Source: Symbiodinium natans (lineage: Eukaryota; Sar; Dinophyceae; Suessiales; Symbiodiniaceae). From it: a stretch of 64,000 nucleotides of DNA. The translations under genes and the position numbers were made by a program. Numbering within the stretch: the first letter of the stretch is position 1; every line of letters begins with the position of its first letter. The stretch is taken from the NCBI GenBank assembly GCA_905221605.1, contig CAJNDS010000154.1, forward strand, positions 31,001-95,000, read 5' to 3'. Shown in pieces: positions 45,387-56,404 of this stretch. A model generated the notes under the pieces. It worked only from the letters and a program-made list of their open reading frames with translations, was not told the origin of the DNA and did not search any database.

Positions 45387-45829
45387 CTTGTCAGTCTACG
45401 TCCGCTGGAACATTCGGCAGAGCCTTGTGCTGCACCACGCTGGATCAAGCTGGAAAGGGTACCCTGCATACTGCTAGCGTGCCCTGTCGAAGGTGAACTC
45501 CTCTAAACTTCTCTTGGCTAGAACCTTGTGATATATCTGGCCAGCTTTAACAGCTGAGCTGTATCCAGCTGGCTGCATCCAGCTGGCAAACGAACACTTT
45601 AACTTTGGCTTCACGTCAGTTCAAGCACTGAAATCAACAAGCAGTTTCATTGGGTTTAGATTCGGGTTCAGGCCCATGCAGTAGGCACAGATCACATGGT
45701 GTTGTTCTAGCTGCGACGATGAAGGATACCACGGCAGACGCTGGCATGCCGCGAATCCTGGTAGCCGCACTTTGTGGGAGACCGAAGGGCAGCACAGTAG
45801 CGAGTTTCTGAACTGACCACGTACATGGG
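45387..45829. other. Spacer, no supported gene
   Basis: Nothing seen apart from a CAGCTGGCTGCATCCAGCTGG imperfect repeat near 45565. Confidence 0.4.
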
Positions 45830-45938
45830 TTTAGGTTTAGGGTTTAGGGTTTAGGGTTTAGGGTTTAGGGTTTAGGGTTTAGGGTTTAGGGTTTAGGGTT
45901 TAGGGTTTAGGGTTTAGGGTTTAGGGTTTAGGGTTTAC
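45830..45938. repeat. Interstitial telomere-type array (TTTAGGG)15
   Basis: About 15 uninterrupted units, among the purest in the window. Confidence 0.97.
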
Positions 45939-46294
45939 AAGTCAGACTCTCATGTTGTCTCTCTTCGGTGCTGTAAAGCGGTGGTGAAACGAGATGTAAA
46001 ACTCAAAAGCAGGGCCGCATGCTCTTTGCGCAGCTCCAGTATCCTGCCCAGCACGGGTGACGATTCAAGTCACTGGCAGCCGGTATGATCATGCAACAAA
46101 CTACCTAGTAATAAACTACGACAATACAAAAAACATCCATCGAACAATATAATAGTATAATACAGATTAAGGGGCAAGTGACACAATGGCGCCTTGTCGC
46201 ACTCACATTCGAGTTATGATCAGCTCGCTGCAGGACTGGGCCTCCAGGGACGGAGTATCGAATGGGGTCTAGGGTTTAGGGTTTAGGGTCTAGG

Positions 46295-46760
46295 GACCTT
46301 GAATCACATTGATGTAACGCCGCTCCACCTGAAAAAACACACCTGGTGTCCCTTTTGTCCGTTTGCTGGGGACGGGCTCTGGGGGACACACTTGAGCGAG
46401 GGTGCTCGCCTCGTACTCTCGATAGTCGGAGTCATCGCCCACGGAGATGTCACTCAGCCCTCTGTGTCTCTCGATTCGCTCAGCAAGGCCCGCGGACATC
46501 GTTCCTGATAATGGGAAGTTACCTGGACAGGATGCCAAAGTACGCCAAAGCAGGCAATTTGGAAAACATGAAGACAAGAAGCAACGACAGTGCCGGCTTG
46601 CCGTTGAATTTATTGAAGGGCTGCAGCCATCCCAAAGAGAATCTGCTACGCTTCGTTCTTGCTTTGCGATCGGCTGCTACCCTTGAGCATGGGAAATCTA
46701 GGCTTGTCACTGCTATGACATGTGCAGCTGCGCCTAAACCCCAAACCCTAACCCTCAACC
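46295..46760 (-). CDS. Coding-like exons, unknown gene
   Basis: 46504-46295 reads MSAGLAERIERHRGLSDISV, DDSDYREYEASTLAQVCPPE, PVPSKRTKGT with ATG 46499 or an acceptor at 46506-46505. An upstream frame (46700-46525) is hydrophobic (FNGKPALSLLLVFMFSKLPA). Only 18 bases separate them, too few for an intron, so they may be alternatives. Function unknown. Confidence 0.4.
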
Positions 46761-46799
46761 CTCAACCCCCAAGCCTAAAGCCTAAAGCTTAAGCCTAAA

Positions 46800-46921
46800 C
46801 CCGAATCCATTGCGGAAAGCTTGGTCTGAATGCAGTCCGGGTGCCTCCTGGGCTTAAGCCTCCCCGACGAAGAGTAGGAGACATTGACGACGAGCCGGTT
46901 GGATGACGAACGAAATCAAGA
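46800..46921 (-). CDS. Coding-like exon, unknown gene
   Basis: After a GTTCGAAG acceptor: DVLLDFVRHPTGSSSMSPTL, RRGGLSPGGTRTAFRPSFPQ. Sits between palindromic element copy 9 and heptamer remnants. Confidence 0.32.
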
Positions 46922-46961
46922 AGCACATCCTTCGAACTTTGAGCGCAGGATTGATTGTGTG

Positions 46962-47063
46962 GCTTCCGAAATTCGGGGTACCCTTTTTGGGGTTCCAGAT
47001 GACAAAAGGGGATCCTGCTACTTGGGGATCTATATTGGGGGCCCCCTATGTTCATAAACTCCC
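46962..47063. repeat. Palindromic GTTTACG element, copy 9 (opposite orientation)
   Basis: CTTCCGAAATTCGGGGTACC at the left, AAGGGGATCCTGCTACTTGG core, CCCCTATGTTCATAAACTCC at the right. Confidence 0.8.
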
Positions 47064-47128
47064 ATTTCGAGATTTCTCAGAAGCTCGTGGCTGAGAAGTC
47101 TGCTGGTCTCTCCTGTCTTGGCCGTATG

Positions 47129-47235
47129 GCTATTTCCCAAAATACGGGTACCCCTTCTCTACCCCAAATAGAATAGAATCCCCTTAAAAGGACCCTCGCA
47201 GAAAGGGCACCCCCTATTTTCGGAAACCCCCCCCC
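47129..47235. repeat. Palindromic GTTTACG element, copy 10
   Basis: ATTTCCCAAAATACGGGTACC, CCCAAATAGAATAGAATCCC core, CACCCCCTATTTTCGGAAAC end; 66 bases from copy 9. Confidence 0.8.
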
Positions 47236-47236
47236 A

Positions 47237-47332
47237 TGTGGGCACTTGTGCCAAGCGGCATTGTTCATGTGCTCCAAGTGAATGTCAACGCGCTCCAACA
47301 AGTCGCCGAAGAGAACCTTCTTCTTTTTGACC
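47237..47332 (-). CDS. Coding-like exon between an element and a TA repeat
   Basis: Frame VKKKKVLFGDLLERVDIHLE, HMNNAAWHKCPHG after a CCGCGAG acceptor next to the TA microsatellite. Strong coding character; function unknown. Confidence 0.43.
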
Positions 47333-47342
47333 TCGCGGGAAA

Positions 47343-47343
47343 A

Positions 47344-47374
<31 letters not shown>

Positions 47375-47442
47375 TATTATATATATATATATTATATATA
47401 TATATATTATATTATATATATATATATTATATATATATATAT
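47343..47442. repeat. (TA)n microsatellite
   Basis: TATATA/TATTATA tract of 100 bases. Confidence 0.97.
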
Positions 47443-47599
47443 GTGCTCACACTCCCCCCCATGACCTACCGGGAGGCTGTATCGGAGTGAGGAATCCCAA
47501 TTTCTTACTAGCTGTGTGAGTACACTTTACACTTTTTGGGCTACCATAATCCCCTATAGAAGTGAAAGTGTACACATTTTGGGGGTCCTATGAACTCAG

Positions 47600-49380
47600 C
47601 AACTAAGATGTTGTGCTAGTATAGACGTAGCCTCATGGTTTGGTCATGGACTAATTTAGTTAATTTAGATACTTTGCATAATGTTAGTTTAATGAATTTC
47701 GTGAGTTTAACTTAATAGATTGAATGTTGTTCATTCATTTAATTGGTTTTGAATGGGTTTAGTTCAATCAACCTACTAAGTTTAAAAAGTCCTGCTCTAG
47801 CAATGATCCACCCAGCAATTGCCGGAGCGATTGCTCCAACAGAAGTGACCTGAACAATTTGCTCGAGATTGTGGATTGCGTTGAAATTTCTAGGGGTCCT
47901 ATTAGTTTTAACATGGTTCTTACTAAAGTTAGAAGGGTTCATAGGGTTCGTATGAATTTAACAAGAATGCTATTAATTGAATGAAAAGCCTATGAAAATT
48001 AAAACGAACCCTATTAAAATCAATAAGACTCTTATTGGAATGAATAGGAATCTTATTGGATTAATAGGACAAATGACTTGGAATCATATTTGAGTCATAG
48101 GAACTCTCTATCAAACGTCATAGGAATACTATTAAATATAGAAAAAACTCATAGGGCCCCATGAAGAATAGTAGGAAGCCTGCGAAAATGAAAAGGGGCC
48201 CTTGTTGAATTCATGGGAATGTGGGAAGTCTATAAAATCTAAATAGGAATCCTATTAATATTTCCCTTACTCTTGTTATGATGAATTAAAATCCTACTCA
48301 AACCATGAGGAACCCCACTAAAATTCATAAGGACCCTGTTACAAATTAAGAGGAATCTTTTATACATGAAGAGGGTCCTACCATTAATAGGAATTTATAA
48401 GCAACACCAATAAATTCATGAGAACCCTGTTGCAAACTAACAGGGGTCCTTATAAAATGAAGAGGAATCCCACTAAAATTAATGGGAACCAATAGGAATC
48501 CTATAAAATAATGTGGTTCGGATTTCTAGGCTCCCTGTTAGAATGAATGTGATTCCCATTAATTCGGAAGCCTATTCAAATTTCCCAGCATACCATTAAG
48601 ATTACTTGGAGGCTCATTAAAATGAATAGGAACCAATATGAATCCTAAGAAAGAAGTATGAGTCCTTTTAATTTGCAGAGGGGCCCTACTGAAACCAAAA
48701 GAAACCACTTTAAAATGATTGAGAACCTTGTTGAAACTTGTAAGAACCCTATTCAAAAAAAGATTAGGAATCCTACTACATTGAACAAGAACCCTATGAA
48801 CGTTCATAAGAATATTATTAAATGGTAGAGGAGTCCTATTAAGATGGTTAGGAACCCTTTAGCATCAATCGGAATTTACTAGGAACCCCAGTAACATTCA
48901 TAGGAACCCTGTTACAAATTGATAGGGATCCTTTTAAAATGAAGAGGATTCCTACTAAAATAAATGGGAAACAATAGGGATCCTATAAAAATCAATGTGG
49001 TTCCTTTTCGATCCTTCTAGGCTTCCGTTAGACTTAATGTGATTCCTATTAGAATCAATAGGACTAGGAATGCTATTCAAATTTCTAAGAATACCATTAA
49101 AATTACTTGGAGACTCACCAAGATGAATAAGGACCAATATGAATCCTAAGAAAGAAGTATGGGCCCTTTTGAATTTCAGACAAAATGTATTGGAATTAAA
49201 AGAACCACTTTAACATGATTTGAAATGCAGAAGAACCCAATTGAAAAGTATTAAGAATCCTCTGGCATTGAATAAGAACCCTCTGAAAGTTCATAAGAAT
49301 TTAAATAAACTGAAAAGAAATCCAATAAAGATGATTAGGAACCCTTTAACATTAATGGGAATAGGAATGCTACTGAGATT
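47600..49380. repeat. AT-rich degenerate repeat region
   Basis: About 1.8 kb of low-GC DNA built from loose variants of motifs such as AGGAACCCTATTAAAATTCA, AGGAATCCTATTAAAATGAA and their complements at irregular spacing. One internal near-copy pair is visible (CCACTTTAAxATGATT... at 48710 and 49206). No coding signal. Composition differs sharply from both sides. Confidence 0.7.
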
Positions 49381-49519
49381 AATATAAGACTGACCAAAAC
49401 CAACCTTTTCCCGCTGAAAAGAAAGAGCCTCCAAGCAAGCTGACGCGTCCTGCTTCGAAAGAAAACCGTTCGCTGGACAGCTAAACTTAGACCTGAACGG
49501 TTCCGGCCCGAGAGAAAGA

Positions 49520-50300
49520 CGAGGCAAAACCAAAAAACCAAAAAAAAACATCTTTTTGAGAGAATGGGGGGTGGATGTTGAAAAAGATGTTTTTTTTTGG
49601 TTTTGCCTCGTAAAAAGATGGTTTTTCATAGACAAACCAACTTTTCCCTCGTAAAAAGATGGTTTTGGCCTGGTCTGCCTCAGGAAAAGAACCTTTTTGC
49701 CAGGTAAAAGTTAGTTTTTGTCTCCGAAACCATCTTTTGCGAGGCAGAGCCAAAAAACCAAAAAAGAACATCTTTTTGAGAGAATGGGGGGTGGATGTTG
49801 AAAAAGTTGTTTTTTTTTGGTTTTGCCTCGAAAAAAGATGATTTTTCATAGACAAACCAACTTTTCCCCCGTAAAAAGATGGTTTTGGCCTGGTCTGCCT
49901 CAGGAAAACCATCTTTTTGCGCGGGAAAAGTTGGTTTTTGTCTCCGAAACCATCTTTTACGAGGCAAAACCACAAAACCAAAAAAACAATCTTTTTGAGA
50001 GAATGGAGGGTGGATGTTGAAAAAGATGGTTTTTTTGGTTTTGCCTCGCAAAAAGATGGTTTTTCATAGACAAACCAACTTTTCCGTTGTAAAAAGATGG
50101 TTTTGGCCTGGTCTGCCTCAGGAAAAGAACCTTTTTGCCAGGTAAAAGTTAGTTTTTGTCTCCGAAACCATCTTTTGCGAGGCAGAGCCAAAAAACCAAA
50201 AAAGAACATCTTTTTGAGAGAATGGGGGGTGGATGTTGAAAAAGTTGTTTTTTTTTTGGTTTTGCCTCGAAAAAAGATGATTTTTCATAGACAAACCACT
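49520..50300. repeat. 219/220-bp tandem repeat, about four copies
   Basis: GAGAGAATGGGGGGTGGATG recurs at about 49560, 49780, 50000 and 50220. Copies 2 and 4 are nearly identical, which points to a two-unit higher-order repeat. Each unit contains AAAAGATGGTTTT and its complement AAAACCATCTTTT, so it can fold on itself. The 240-codon minus frame across it is a consequence of the period being close to a multiple of three. Confidence 0.9.
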
Positions 50301-50379
50301 GCTCCACTGAGAGTAGCAAAAAACGGCATACGGCACGAGGGGGTTTTAAACGGTATTTACGAGGGAAACAGATCTGGGT

Positions 50380-50800
50380 AGGTCAGGGGGGGGGGGGGGG
50401 GGGTGTGTCCATATATATATATATATATATGAGCGACGGACAAAATCACGTTACGCAGTGCGAGGTCGCGGAATACTATATTGTCGCTTTACGTGGGGCC
50501 CATATCGCTTTACATACTATGGGGCTCCGGATACATGTGTCTGAATGTGCCAACTAATGTTGTCGCTTTAGGTGGGGCCCATATCGCTTTTCATGGTTTA
50601 ACAACTCGTGTCCACCGTAGTACTGGCTTAGACAAACATAATTTAGGCAGGCGCTCATATATAGATATATATATATATATGTATATACAGACGTATAAAA
50701 TAATAATAATAATCATAATCATAATCATAATAATAATCATAACAATAATCATAATAATAATAATAATAATAATAATTTGAACAGGCATCCCCATACAGGA
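50380..50800. repeat. G-run, TA tract, 35-bp direct repeat and ATA/ATC microsatellite
   Basis: G-run near 50387-50402; TTGTCGCTTTACGTGGGGCC + CATATCGCTTTACAT at 50481-50515 recurs with three mismatches at 50560-50594; (AAT)n/(AATC)n at 50697-50777. Confidence 0.9.
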
Positions 50801-50924
50801 CACTTCCCCAAATGATGGGCCCCTTTTACTGAGTGGCCTAAATCTCAGGCTCCGTGTTGTGATTCGGAACTGCAAAAAGGGGACCAAGTCTTAGAGACAC
50901 CCCACCCCATGTGAGGACTGGACA

Positions 50925-51000
50925 CACTAAACCCTAAACCCTAGACCCTCAACCCTCAACCCTAAACCCTAAATCCTAAATCCTAAACCCTAAACCCTGG
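50925..51000. repeat. Interstitial telomere-type repeats (CCCTAAA)
   Basis: About ten units with CCCTCAA and TCCTAAA variants. Confidence 0.9.
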
Positions 51001-51029
51001 ACAGGAATTTATCAGGCTAGGTCTTCGTC

Positions 51030-51141
51030 TCAGTTCGCTGCCTCGACTCCATCCTTCAAGGAGATGTGGTCAAAGGTTCGAGGGAAAATCGCTTCCCGCT
51101 TCCGCTGCATCATGCCGTACAGGATCCCCGTTCCCTCGTTA
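51030..51141 (-). CDS. Terminal exon, unknown gene
   Basis: After GTTGACAG: NEGTGILYGMMQRKREAIFP, RTFDHISLKDGVEAAN, TGA 51030. Framed by heptamer arrays on both sides (50925-51000, 51180-51218). Confidence 0.45.
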
Positions 51142-51179
51142 CTGTCAACACCACCTCAGGGACAGAGTTTTGTGTCCAT

Positions 51180-51218
51180 GGGTTTAGGGTTTAGGGTTTA
51201 GGGTTTAGGGTTTAGGGT
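51180..51218. repeat. Interstitial telomere-type repeats (TTTAGGG)
   Basis: Five units, opposite in orientation to the run at 50925-51000. Confidence 0.92.
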
Positions 51219-52640
51219 GATTCTTCCCGGGCACGTCTCTCCGCAGCAGCCACGCGGTAGTAGAGGCCGATCAATGGCAGAACAAGCTGCTCACGATCCT
51301 GGGCGCGGTGGGGCCGGTTGGGGGACCACGCATTGGGGGACCTATGACAGATACTGCTCGCTGTCCGATAAGAGGCGACAAGCACTGCTCAAGCTACCGT
51401 TACCAGTGTTGATGCTACTGGGACTAAATACAACAGCTCATTGTACTAGTCTTCTCTTGCGAATACGACCGCCATTACTGCACCCTGGGGAATCGCTTGC
51501 GATCACTACTTTTGACATCGAGTCCGCCAGAGCAGCATATTGCAGAGAACTCTCTGCTATGCAAGTAATCCTATGTGCACCTCTAGTCGCAGCGTCACCC
51601 GTGCTGAGATGCATTTCAATCTAATTACGAGTGGCACTACATGGTATTACTCATGCTAGCACGCGTCGCTGCCGCTCAATTGCTCCTACACACACACACA
51701 CTCCTGATGTGTCATCTGGGCTTCGCTGGGGCGATTGCAACACCCACTACTGACTTCGGCTAAACTAATGCCGCCAGGTCTCGCAAACTCCAAAATTCTC
51801 GTGCCTGTGGTCAGGCGCAGGAGACAACAACGAGCTCTAATGTGGAGCAAGAGCGCAAATCCTATCTTCCTGAAAGACCAAAGTGTTTTGGGTAAATCTG
51901 ATTGAAAGGCCCCGGTGCCTTCGGTGACAGCACGTAGTCTGCCCGTCGAAAACCCGCACCACGTCCTCAAATTAGCTACTAACATGTTGGCTCACGGCTG
52001 TGATCCGCAATCACAAGTTCACTTGTCCTCCATCCATTTGAGATCGACTGGCTCCAAGCCAGTTGGCCTGGATTGTCATGTGGGGAATCTTTTGGCTGGA
52101 CGCATGGCCGTTGGCGTGCCGAATGCCGTGTCGCACTGAGAAGGCTGTCTGTCAACACAGAAACCGGAGATTCCAAAACTGCGTGCAGTGACCTGCAGCT
52201 GTCTCTCTGTGCAGAACAGTAGGCTGATGGTAAGATCCAGACTTGTAGAAGAATAAGCTGTCGATTCCATGCGCCGACAGGTGTGCAACTTGCTCGACAC
52301 GCGTCCACACACGCGTCTTGTACGTGTCCAAGCCTCAGCATGCCCACATGCAAAGCTCGTGCCATGGACGCACACATTTGCCAAGCATGTCGAGGTAAAC
52401 TTGAACCAACTTTGGTCAGACTCGCAGGGAATAGGAACGGGACATCGGATACGAACAGACGAGTAGGCCTGGTTTGGATCAAGACCTCTTAACCGTTGGC
52501 CCATATAGCGTTCAAGCACAAAGGTGCTTTGGGAAGCCCTTCGCATATTAGGTGTACCCCCTTCCCCCTGTCCTTGCCCCCTACCTACACCCCTCTACAC
52601 CCCCCCCCCCCTCACACCCCCCTACACCTGACCCCTGCAA
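51219..52640. other. Spacer, no supported gene
   Basis: Open frames of 135-167 codons occur on both strands (51217-51624 plus; 51979-52546 minus, two frames) without family resemblance or splice logic. C-rich 52555-52635. Confidence 0.4.
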
Positions 52641-52648
52641 AAGATCTG

Positions 52649-53020
52649 TCACTTCCTGAGCATCCCATTACTGCGTGGATTCCGACTTAGCTGACCTGCA
52701 ACAAACGCTCGTGCCTCCTCTCGTCGCTTGCTGTTAAGGGACTCTACATAGTGTCGACACGCATGCTCAACCAAGGAAGCAGCACAGGGGCAAAAGATGG
52801 AATCAGTGCCCCGCACCCCCACCCGAACCCGGAAAGAAAAGAGATTTTGCTGATGCAAAGTGCCAAAAGTGCTGTAAATGCCGCTGATTCTGCTCCAGCA
52901 CGCCCTGTAAAATAGTCAACAATGCTCAGAAACAGTGCTTTCCATGAGAGGCCAAAAAGCGAGAAATCGTGTGCGAAGAGGTCAGCAGTGACCAAAGTTT
53001 GGCCCGCACGTAATCGAAAT
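52649..53020 (-). CDS. Coding-like exons, weak integrase-core resemblance
   Basis: The frame near 53005-52905 reads TLVTADLFAHDFSLFGLSWK, ALFLSIVDYF; the next exon starts after TTTTACAG (GVLEQNQRHLQHFWHFASAK), and a third reads HACRHYVESLNSKRREEARA. TADLF...FLSIVDYF recalls the start of retroelement integrase cores, but the remaining acidic residues are not placed. Could equally be an unrelated host gene. Confidence 0.3.
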
Positions 53021-53302
53021 GGCACAATTAATCCTCTCTCCCCACCCCACCCACCCTCCCCCCCACCACCCAAACGTGGCACAGTCGACCCACAGCGGCA
53101 AAGGCAACACTTCCTCAAACAATGGATATGGGGCTTTGCCCAAGTATCCTAAACCCGAAGTAGATCCGAGCTCTTCCTCGCTGTGATCCGACAAGTGCCT
53201 GAGGTTGATCCCAATCCCTCGGAGACTCCGCCTCTATCAGAAATAGCGCATGCTGCCCACAAAAGATGAATGAATCTGCAGCGTGGTAGCCAAGTGATTC
53301 AC

Positions 53303-53836
53303 CCGTCTGCTCATGGAGCGTAGGTGGCGCGATGATTATCAGGGCGTCAACGGAGGATGCGTAGACCTTCACTCGACAAGTCTGGAATCGGTTGCAGGAT
53401 CCTACAGAAAAGTGGCTCCCCCACTCCCCCCGCCCCAAAACGCCCGGCTTGTCATCGCCATGCACACTAAGCTGAGGCAAGCACATACAAAGAGTTGATT
53501 GCAAGCACTTGGACCCCACGATGCTTCTGAGGGATGGAGACGATGTCCTGAGTTCTACACTCAAAAGTGGTACTGTACATCTTGGTGTCTTGCCGTTTTG
53601 GCGTGCATTGCTGGCTCGAGTTCTTAAGTGTTTTTGCAGAAAAGTTCCAGACTCTGCCAAGGAGCCAGCCAGACAAAAATGGTCTCCAAGGATGCACCAA
53701 CCTTTTGCCCAAAGAGCTCGAGGGCGTGATCCATGGCCCGTCGCTGGATGTTGTCTGGGCCAAAGCGGTCCCAGGATGGCCAGTGATAGCTGAAGAAGAC
53801 GATGTGATTCCCCATCATGTGAAAATGGGATATCTC
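53303..53836 (-). CDS. TIR-like (SHQW-type) dinoflagellate protein, three exons (partial)
   Basis: Exons 53836-53666, 53547-53473, 53366-53303, all joins phase 0, donors GC, GC and GT. The protein reads HIVFFSYHWPSWDRFGPDNI, RRAMDHALELFGQKVGASLE, then VWLDIVSIPQKHRGVQVLAI, NSLYVLAS, VYASSVDALIIIAPPTLHEQ. The order FxSYxW...DxxSIPQ...AINS...VIAP is the TIR-like fold I recall as widespread in dinoflagellate proteins, often with other domains. Function unknown. The 3' part (usually RAWCR...) is not found; upstream lies a 30-base C-run. Confidence 0.62.
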
Positions 53837-53843
53837 CTGAAAG

Positions 53844-53845
<2 letters not shown>

Positions 53846-53876
<31 letters not shown>

Positions 53877-53883
53877 CCCCCCC
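53846..53883. repeat. Poly-C run (30 bases plus 7)
   Basis: Single G interruption; poly-G in the direction of transcription, immediately before the acceptor of the TIR-like exon. Confidence 0.95.
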
Positions 53884-54014
53884 AAACAAAAAAAGCTGGA
53901 TATCAGCTGTGGTCCATCATAAGGCACCACTGCAACCAGGGTCTTTCAATGCCCCCCCCCCCTACTAAGGCCTTAAGCCATCCTAAACCCCAAATTCCCT
54001 AAACCCCCACACAC

Positions 54015-54845
54015 CTACTGGCCCGAAGCGCCCAAAAAACCGTCCTCCGTGCTGTCCAGCACCCTGAGCAAGCCCAGATCCCGGAGGCCCTCGTGGCAGC
54101 TCTCCAGCATGTCGCTGCTCAGCTCCACAAAATCCTCGACGAGATTAGGGCAGTTGGGGGGGGGGGGGGGAAGGGGGGTTCGAAGGTCTATGAGGGGGGG
54201 TTGTTCGGATGTCTATGAGGGGGGTATTGGGCCCATGAAGTTTGTTGTTGCACCGAATTTGGCGTCTGAATGTATGCAGGCAGCTCGGCTGCAGATGCAG
54301 AGGCACACACACTCGCGAGCTGTTCGGCTCTTTGTTTTCGAAGCACTCGGAGAAGCGACCCCAAACCCAGCCTAGAACGCATTGCCTCATGGACACCCCT
54401 GACTCCGGAATCATGCTCCCTGCCTTTGCGCGGATCACTGACATTGGGTATCCGAGCTCTTTTACCTAAGTCACGAGGTGTCAACAGCTTCAATCGCTTT
54501 GGACACACACACAGACAAGCACACATCAGTATTTCCCGGATGTCAGGCACAATCCGGGCAGGGTACCGTGGACAAGCCCCGCTGCACGGTGTTCTCCAGC
54601 TGCTCCTCTTTCTCCTCGCACCAAATGGCATTAGCCGGGTTTAGGATTCCGTCTGAAGAGTCAAAGACCCTAAACCCCAAACTGCTCGAAGTGCTTCGCA
54701 CATCTTCGCACGTGCTTCGCACGTCCTTGAGGAGGCGCTTCTTGGCTTGGGCCGTACTGTACACGTACGCAACGCCCGCAAAGATGCCAGAGAACACCAT
54801 CAGGCTGAGAATGACCTCAAGGAAGTGTAATTTCTGGTATGATCA
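54015..54845 (-). CDS. Membrane-protein gene, unknown family
   Basis: The first visible exon (about 54845-54690) reads VILSLMVFSGIFAGVAYVYS, a transmembrane helix, then TAQAKKRLLKDVRS. Continuing frames read NAIWCEEKEEQLENTVQRG (to 54543) and SLLRVLRKQRAEQLASVCAS (near 54370-54260). The terminal exon 54134-54015 reads DFVELSSDMLESCHEGLRDL, GLLRVLDSTEDGFLGASGQ, TAG. The first frame contains a telomere-type GGTTTAGGG motif near 54675, suggesting an intron there. Exon joins are unproven. Confidence 0.47.
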
Positions 54846-54854
54846 TGATCGAAA

Positions 54855-55395
54855 ATCATCATCACCATCACCACCATCATCATCACCAACATCATCATCA
54901 CCATCATCATGCCACTATTGTCCTTGTACTGTTACTATGCTTCAATACTTTTCTACGATTATCACGATTATTGCTGTCATTGAAACGGTTGCATTTCGTA
55001 CTATTCATGTTGCTGCAGAAGTACTGCGACTAAGTTGACTATTCGTACTATGATTACGATTAGCACTGCTATCCTTGCCATTTGGGCGACGGCTATTTCT
55101 AGTTGATTATTGCTACTTTTGCTGCTGCTACTATTACTACCGCAACTAAAATTACTAGTAACTTTACTGTTCTTGTTTAATCATCATTTTGAACTAGCTG
55201 CAACTCTATGCTCCTTGTGACATTCTGGTAGCGACATCTAAATGATTATGATCGGGTTCATTGCGATTCTGAATACAGCAACCGCCACCTGTTACTATGA
55301 TGATTGCGATCATGGTGAGTCTTACGATGCTCCGCATCTTGGCTATGGACAGTATGGTTCTTGATACAGACTACGAAGGTTGGTACGCTCACTTT
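54855..55395. repeat. ATC microsatellite grading into degenerate trinucleotide DNA
   Basis: (ATC)n/(ACC) at 54855-54912, then 480 bases of loosely repeated TACTAT/GATTAT triplets with no coding signal. Confidence 0.75.
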
Positions 55396-55397
55396 TA

Positions 55398-55845
55398 CTA
55401 TTCATGATCTTTCGTGTCCTCCCCGCGAGCTTGTCGCTGGCTGACAAGCCTGCCACCCTGCTGCAGCCAATCGTGGAAGCTTGAAGGCAAGAGACATGGG
55501 GGTTGATAAAATGGACCCCCAAATAGTAGGATCCCCTTATAATAAGGACCCCAATAAGGTACCCCTAATATCGTACACCCCCACGCTGTCATGCACTGAG
55601 AGTCCGACAACCAAAGCGGTGAGATAAACTCCGTCGGAATTCGGGAAGAACCTTGCCGGGCTGCATTGAACGACCCAGCAGCAGTTTTCCGCATGCCCAA
55701 AACATCCCACTCTTTCATAGAAAGACTCTGCTTCCTTGAGCCCAAGCCACAAGGGGCACACAGTCGGATCCCGGGAATCCATCTCTTCACGATGTAGGAG
55801 ACATAGGTCATACTCCTGAATGTGGGTTTGTTGGCTTTGAAGCAT
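55398..55845 (-). CDS. Unknown gene, two exons around a palindromic element
   Basis: Exon about 55810-55590 (EYDLCLLHREEMDSRDPTVC, LWLGLKEAESFYERVGCFGH, VQCSPARFFPNSDGVYLTAL); terminal exon about 55470-55398 (HDWLQQGGRLVSQRQARGED, TKDHE, stop). Element copy 11 (55498-55584) fills the interval. Possibly Cys-containing secreted or luminal; family not recognised. Confidence 0.45.
55498..55584. repeat. Palindromic GTTTACG element, copy 11, in an intron
   Basis: TGGGGGTTGATAAAATGGAC, CCCAAATAGTAGGATCCCCT core, GGTACCCCTAATATCGTACA end. Confidence 0.78.
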
Positions 55846-55891
55846 CGGTGAATCGAAGTAGGGTTTGGTGTTTTAGGGTTTGTCTCTTCCG

Positions 55892-56380
55892 CTAAGCTGT
55901 ATGGCCGGGCAGAGGGCGATCAGGCGACGGCTCAGGAGATTGGTGGCTTCTGCGTAAAGCTGCCTCCTGAACGGCGGATTTATGATGTTGTGAAAGTAAA
56001 AACCGTGTCGCGTAGAGCCGCCAAGTCTCCGACAACTCATCTAGACCCAAGGTGGCGCGATAGATCGCAAGCTGATCCAACTTACCGCGCTCTTGGGTCT
56101 CTGACCGCCAACCTGCATCGACGCCTGCGATCATTTGCGCTGAGGAACTTCCTGAATGGTACTAATGGTGTAGGCTTTCGTGACTAACTGTGGAGGCGGC
56201 GCTTGTCGAAACGTCCAGTGTTCTAGTGTGTGCGATCGAGGCGCGTCGAATCAACTCTGTCTCATCAATGGCGTCAGCAATGTAGTAGGCCATGTCTGTT
56301 GCCAGAACCGTGTGTGTGTACACCTTGGCACCTGTGATTCGACGGATGGGATGGCCCCAGAAATTCATGTGTTGGTTGTA
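55892..56380 (-). CDS. Unknown gene, coding-like exons
   Basis: 56368-56162 reads MNFWGHPIRRITGAKVYTHT, LATDMAYYIADAIDETELIR. 56134-55892 reads MIAGVDAGWRSETQERGKLD, LSETWRLYATRFLLSQHHKS and a stop. A GTAAGT donor lies inside the second (about 56090). Whether one gene or two is unknown. Confidence 0.4.
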
Positions 56381-56404
56381 GGCTTCTTGGGGGTTTTGAA
56401 GCTA

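Noticed and set aside
49487-50209. 240-codon minus-strand frame
   Set aside because: It follows the 219/220-bp tandem repeat; the period keeps the frame open without selection being needed.
51979-52546. Minus-strand frames of 167 and 156 codons overlapping each other
   Set aside because: Two frames open over the same DNA with no family match or splice logic; likely compositional.
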